Of a stretch of DNA of 10,749 nt, positions 7,539 to 10,749 are shown one piece after another; the first letter of the stretch is position 1, and every line of letters begins with the position of its first letter. The notes beneath the pieces are model-generated. The model worked only from the letters and a program-made list of their open reading frames with translations. It was not told the origin of the DNA and searched no databases. The DNA is taken from positions 1-10,749 of the forward strand of contig JABMMK010000201.1 of NCBI GenBank assembly GCA_013205605.1, in the 5' to 3' direction. Source of the stretch: Cytophagales bacterium (GTDB taxonomy: Bacteria > Bacteroidota > Bacteroidia > Cytophagales > Spirosomataceae). A program made the position numbers and the translations under genes.

Positions 7539-8303
7539 TTATCGTCCCATCCAACCCCCATCGACCGTCAAAATAGTTCCATGAACATAGTTGGACGCCT
7601 CGGAGGCAAGAAACACAATAGGCCCTTTGAAATCTTTCGCATCACCCCAACGACCCGCCGGAATTCTCCCTAAAATCGAAGTACTTCGTTCTTTATCTTC
7701 TCGTAATGCCGTGGTATTGTCCGTTGAGATATATCCAGGCGCAATAGCATTTACATTAATCCCTTTTCCAGCCCATTCATTGGCCAAGGCCATGGTTAAT
7801 CTCGCAATTCCTCCTTTGCTTGCTGCGTAACTTGGCACATTAATGCCCCCTTGAAAACTTAATAAGGAAGCCGTAAAAATAATTTTGCCAGAACCGGCTT
7901 TTAACATCGTTCGGCCGATTTCCCTACTCAATATAAATTGGGAAGATAAATTTACTTCCAACACCTCATCCCAATATTCATCTGAATGCTCTGCCGCAGG
8001 ATCGCGTAAAATAGTTCCTGCATTGTTAACCAAAATGTCCACCTTGGGATAATCTCGTAGGACTGCTTTGATGAAATCATACAAAGACTCACGATCTGAA
8101 AAGTCGGCCTGATAGGCTTTGAAATTTCTCCCTAATGCTTTCACAGCTTTTTCAATGGCAGAACCTGCTAATTCCAAAGAAGCTGAAACTCCAATAATAT
8201 CCGCTCCCGCCTCCGCTAGGCCAATGGCCATTTCCATGCCAATTCCACGTTTACAGCCCGTTACAATAGCTACCTTACCCTTTAAATCAAATAAATTCTG
8301 CAT
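7539..8303 (-). CDS. kduD: 2-dehydro-3-deoxy-D-gluconate 5-dehydrogenase (KduD, SDR family)
   Basis: Cytoplasmic NAD(H)-dependent short-chain dehydrogenase that interconverts 2,5-diketo-3-deoxygluconate and 2-keto-3-deoxygluconate (KDG), the step after KduI in unsaturated-uronate breakdown. The 254-residue length is almost that of E. coli KduD (253). Rossmann motif TGCKRGIG (15-22), NNAG (93-96), Asn118, and catalytic Ser146, Tyr159 and Lys163 in a normal SDR arrangement. KduD-type signature stretches are LLSFQGGINVPSYAASK (147-163), INVNAIAPGYISTDNT (182-197), RIPAGRWG (213-220) and the tail DGGWMGR; these match KduD closely and set it apart from gluconate 5-dehydrogenase and FabG. There is no signal peptide. 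It is divergent from the dioxygenase gene and upstream of the GH88 gene on the same strand, 178 bp apart, so the two may share a transcript. The neighbouring hydrolases would supply its pathway substrate. KduI, KdgK and Eda are not in the window. Confidence 0.93.
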   Translation of the reverse strand: MQNLFDLKGKVAIVTGCKRGIGMEMAIGLAEAGADIIGVSASLELAGSAIEKAVKALGRNFKAYQADFSDRESLYDFIKAVLRDYPKVDILVNNAGTILRDPAAEHSDEYWDEVLEVNLSSQFILSREIGRTMLKAGSGKIIFTASLLSFQGGINVPSYAASKGGIARLTMALANEWAGKGINVNAIAPGYISTDNTTALREDKERSTSILGRIPAGRWGDAKDFKGPIVFLASEASNYVHGTILTVDGGWMGR

Positions 8304-8419
8304 CGTTCTGTGTTTATTTACAAAGTATTTAAAATATGTTTTTTACTCATTTTTTTTAACAATATTAGTCGGGTGAATTATACAAAACACTAATTTGCAA
8401 AAACTAAATTTAATTAAAG
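8304..8419. promoter_or_regulatory. Divergent promoter region of kduD and the PhyH gene
   Basis: This 116-bp AT-rich spacer must hold the promoters for both divergent genes. On the plus strand TAATTTG (8391-8397) lies 22 bases before the dioxygenase start. On the minus strand TACTTTG (8327-8321) lies 17 bases before kduD. Both resemble the Bacteroidota -7 element TAnnTTTG with one base fewer in the spacer, and neither has a clear TTG at the -33 distance, so the exact boxes are uncertain. A TATAAT also occurs on the minus strand (8383-8378). No ribosome-binding site precedes either start, which is usual in this phylum. Confidence 0.4.
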
Positions 8420-9388
8420 ATGCAAAACAAATCCATGAACCCGACCATGGCACTTAAAAATGAGCATGAGGATATACCCGGAAACCCATCCATTTCTAAA
8501 AGCAGTATCACCAAATTAAATGATCGAAGTAACGAGAAACCGCTGCGAGCGCTAAGCGAAGAGGAGTTTACTTTTTGGAAAGAAAATGGCTTTGTCATCG
8601 TAAAAAATGCCATTAGTAAAGAAGCTGCTGCATTAACAGCAAAAGCCATTTGGGATTTTGAGGAAAAAGATTTAGGCCAACCAGATACTTGGCACACGGA
8701 GCCAAGAGCTGAAATGCAAATGAAGGAACTCGTCGGATCTGGCATGGTGGAAATGTACAATCATCCTTTGTTATGGGAAAATAGGCAATCTCAGCGCGTT
8801 TACGATGCCTTTGTGGACGTTTGGGGAGTGGAAGATTTATGGGTGACCATCGATCGTTGCAACTTAAATTTTCCCGTGCAAGCCGACAAACCATTCAAAG
8901 GGTTTATTCACTGGGATTATGACCCCGAAACAAAACCGGTTAACGTGCAGGGCGTCATAGCCTTAGCGGATCAAACCGACGAAAATATGGGCGGATTTCA
9001 ATGTATTCCGGAATTGTATAGAACGTACGATACCTGGAAAAAAACACAGCCTGAAGACCGAGATCGTTTCAAACCAAATACGTCAGGATTCCAATTGCAT
9101 AAAGTGAAATTAGAGGCGGGGGATTTATTGATTTTCAATTCTTTGTTGGCCCACGGGATTAGACCTAACCTGACGGCCAACAAAGTCCGGGTGGCACAGT
9201 ATATTTCCATGATGCCAGCGGAGCAAAATAATGAAGCATTGAAACAATGGCGTGTCAACTCATGGCAACATAAAATCGCGCCAGAAGGTTATGCCTTTCC
9301 GGGTGATCCGAGGCAATTAGAAAAATCCCAACCTGTTGCCGTACTTAGCGATTTAGGAGAAAAATTACTGGGTTTGAAGAGTCACTAA
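8420..9388 (+). CDS. PhyH-family Fe(II)/2-oxoglutarate-dependent dioxygenase, substrate unknown
   Basis: Predicted cytoplasmic non-haem iron oxygenase of the phytanoyl-CoA dioxygenase family, 322 residues. These enzymes couple oxidative decarboxylation of 2-oxoglutarate to hydroxylation, sometimes demethylation, of a second substrate. The facial triad is visible as His164-x-Asp166 in GFIHWDYD (161-168) and His245 in SLLAHGIRPN (241-250); Arg257 in KVRVAQY is the probable 2-oxoglutarate anchor. Other family signs are SEEEFTFWKENGFVIVKNAI (46-65), GGFQCIPELYR (191-201) and GDLLIFNS (234-241). The first ~42 residues are polar and probably disordered; Met6 or Met10 could be the true start. Phytanoyl-CoA itself is an unlikely substrate, since most bacterial members act on other small molecules. 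It is divergent from kduD and lies among uronyl hydrolases, which suggests a sugar or sugar-acid substrate; that is inference. Its TAA overlaps the stop of the convergent GH105 gene by 4 bases. Confidence 0.88.
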   Translation: MQNKSMNPTMALKNEHEDIPGNPSISKSSITKLNDRSNEKPLRALSEEEFTFWKENGFVIVKNAISKEAAALTAKAIWDFEEKDLGQPDTWHTEPRAEMQMKELVGSGMVEMYNHPLLWENRQSQRVYDAFVDVWGVEDLWVTIDRCNLNFPVQADKPFKGFIHWDYDPETKPVNVQGVIALADQTDENMGGFQCIPELYRTYDTWKKTQPEDRDRFKPNTSGFQLHKVKLEAGDLLIFNSLLAHGIRPNLTANKVRVAQYISMMPAEQNNEALKQWRVNSWQHKIAPEGYAFPGDPRQLEKSQPVAVLSDLGEKLLGLKSH

Positions 9389-10731
9389 TCCTTTGTCGAA
9401 AGGTGAACCGCTGAATCATTGATTTCAAATGAGTATTTTTTCAACATTTCCATCATCGCTGAACCGGCCAATAAAGTTGGCCCATAGCCATGAGCCGCAA
9501 ATGGAGAAATAGGTCTGAAATAATAAAATGCGGGTTCCCAAGCTAAGCCAGTTCCCACGCAAGTTCCTTCTACTTGGCCTTCCGCATTCACACGTGAGTT
9601 GACGGCATTCCAAGCTAAAATGGCCGTGGGGGCGTAAATTTTAGGGTCGAGCCAACCATTATTTACACCATTTGCAATGACATAGGCATAAATAGCCGTG
9701 GCCGAAGTTTCTAAATACGAATCGCTTTTGTCTAATAATTGATGCCAAAATCCCGTCCCATCTTGTAAACTCATGAGCCCTTTTAAGTGATTTTTTAATT
9801 GGGCCTCCATAAATTTCCTTCCCGCATGGTTTGCAGGTAAATACATTAGCATTTCTGAGGTGGTCAACAAAGCCCAACCATTGGCCCGAGCCCAATGAAA
9901 TTCTGGATGCGCCTCCGCTCCTTCCAAATAGCCATGCATAAAAACGTTCAACGACGGATTGTACATCCGCTTTTGATAAGCAGAAAACTGCTTGAACGAT
10001 TCGTCAAAATACTTTTCATCCTTAGACGCAATACCCAATTGGAGCAATGCCGGTATCGCCATATATACATCGTCCAACCACATCGTATTTTTTAAGGGAC
10101 GCACACGAACTAAAGTTCCATCAGGCAGTCGATGCTCTTCCTTCAAAATAAAATCAGAGGCCCTTCGTGTCACATATGACATGTCGGTTGGGAAACCCGA
10201 TTTTTTAGCCCTCAAAACAGCCATGGCCATGGCTCCTATGTCATCTAATGCTTTGGGCTGAATTAATCCCTTTAATACATGTGGCTTCAAGCGGTTTGCT
10301 TCGTCGTATTTTCGAGCTGATTCAATGGTGGACGCAATCAAACCTAAACGCTTGAAAACATAATCACGGTATTTAGCCTCACCAGTTAATTGGTATAAAT
10401 TCAACATACCCGAATAGGTAACACCCCATTCATAGGATATGGGCCTAAAATCTCCTTTCGCGAATACCACTTGGTCCGAATATCCGAGGTCAGGCGTCCA
10501 TGGCCTACCGGAACTTTTGTCCACAAAATTTAAAGGCGTTGCTCTGTCCAAATAATCGAATACGCGATTAATCGTTTTTTGAATATCAGCTACCGCAGGT
10601 ACTCCGTAAGTCGTAGGATAATCAGGCTTCAAAGCGTGTAAAGGAGCCGTGGCATCCGAAGCAGTGGTAATATTTTTCTGTGCCTGAGCCCAAAAACTTA
10701 AAAAAATAAAAACAAAAATTATTTTTTTCAT
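9385..10731 (-). CDS. GH105-type unsaturated rhamnogalacturonyl/uronyl hydrolase, exported
   Basis: Predicted to cleave a terminal 4,5-unsaturated uronic acid from lyase products, as YteR and YesR do on rhamnogalacturonan I. From the start chosen the protein has 448 residues; numbering here counts from the upstream ATG at 10740 (451 residues). I prefer the ATG at 10731 because it gives a classic signal peptide, MKKIIFVFIFLSFWAQA, cut before QKN; the three residues MVG would otherwise precede it. The frame stays open to the window edge, so a start further upstream cannot be excluded. Barrel motifs: YEWGVTYSGMLNLYQLTG (103-120), LDDIGAMAMA (165-174, Asp167), MWLDDVYMAIP (220-230, Asp223), FHWARANGWALL (281-292), DGTGFWHQLLD (327-337), LETSATAIYAY (343-353), GTCVGTG (392-398) and AHGYGPTLLAGSAMM (416-430). 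Asp167 and Asp223 are 56 apart, close to Asp88/Asp143 of YteR. It is longer than YteR because of an N-terminal extension. Specificity is uncertain. Confidence 0.87.
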   Translation of the reverse strand: MKKIIFVFIFLSFWAQAQKNITTASDATAPLHALKPDYPTTYGVPAVADIQKTINRVFDYLDRATPLNFVDKSSGRPWTPDLGYSDQVVFAKGDFRPISYEWGVTYSGMLNLYQLTGEAKYRDYVFKRLGLIASTIESARKYDEANRLKPHVLKGLIQPKALDDIGAMAMAVLRAKKSGFPTDMSYVTRRASDFILKEEHRLPDGTLVRVRPLKNTMWLDDVYMAIPALLQLGIASKDEKYFDESFKQFSAYQKRMYNPSLNVFMHGYLEGAEAHPEFHWARANGWALLTTSEMLMYLPANHAGRKFMEAQLKNHLKGLMSLQDGTGFWHQLLDKSDSYLETSATAIYAYVIANGVNNGWLDPKIYAPTAILAWNAVNSRVNAEGQVEGTCVGTGLAWEPAFYYFRPISPFAAHGYGPTLLAGSAMMEMLKKYSFEINDSAVHLSTKD

Positions 10732-10749
10732 ACCCACCATGCATTTGCG

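Noticed and set aside
8378..8383. TATAAT as a sigma-70 -10 box for kduD
   Set aside because: No suitable -35 element lies at the right distance, and Bacteroidota promoters normally use a different -7/-33 pattern; chance occurrence is likely in AT-rich DNA.
8410..8760. 116-codon minus-strand frame antisense to the start of the dioxygenase gene
   Set aside because: It overlaps a well-supported PhyH-family gene, has no recognisable domain, and its composition looks like the mirror of the coding strand.
9895..10261. Plus-strand frames opposite the GH105 gene
   Set aside because: They are shadows of a complete hydrolase gene with conserved motifs on the other strand, and have no promoter or start signal of their own.

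Overview
The window looks like the chromosome of a low-to-moderate GC (about 40%, by eye) member of the Bacteroidota. I infer a Cytophagales-like bacterium; the genus cannot be read from the sequence. Supporting signs are a short GyrB without the long insertion of the enterobacterial protein, almost no Shine-Dalgarno sequences before the start codons, AT-rich spacers, and a carbohydrate cluster of the kind common in this phylum.

Left half (1-6091), housekeeping genes, all on the minus strand. Reading in the direction of transcription: purH (last two steps of IMP synthesis), a 127-bp spacer, gyrB (DNA gyrase B subunit), a 72-codon gene of unknown function, and ppk (polyphosphate kinase 1, running off the left edge of the window). 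gyrB, the small gene and ppk are 3 and 5 bases apart and almost certainly form one operon with coupled translation.

A strong minus-strand intrinsic terminator at 6134-6176 separates this block from the right half.

Right half (6194-10749), uronic-acid polysaccharide catabolism. There are two exported hydrolases of the unsaturated-uronyl type (GH88 at 6194-7360 and GH105 at 9385-10731), the cytoplasmic dehydrogenase KduD (7539-8303), and a 2-oxoglutarate/Fe(II) dioxygenase of the PhyH family (8420-9388, the only plus-strand gene). The two hydrolases would release 4-deoxy-5-keto-uronate from lyase-generated oligosaccharides in the periplasm. After uptake and isomerisation by KduI (not in this window), KduD would make 2-keto-3-deoxygluconate. 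The dioxygenase diverges from kduD over a 116-bp shared promoter region and converges on the GH105 gene with a 4-base overlap of stop codons. Its substrate is unknown, and it is the least explained member of the locus.

All gene-free stretches are under 200 bases. I saw no RNA genes, insertion sequences, CRISPR arrays or phage genes. Nothing here is clearly a new defence or mobile system; the most unusual points are the dioxygenase inside a uronate-degradation locus and the small gene wedged between gyrB and ppk.
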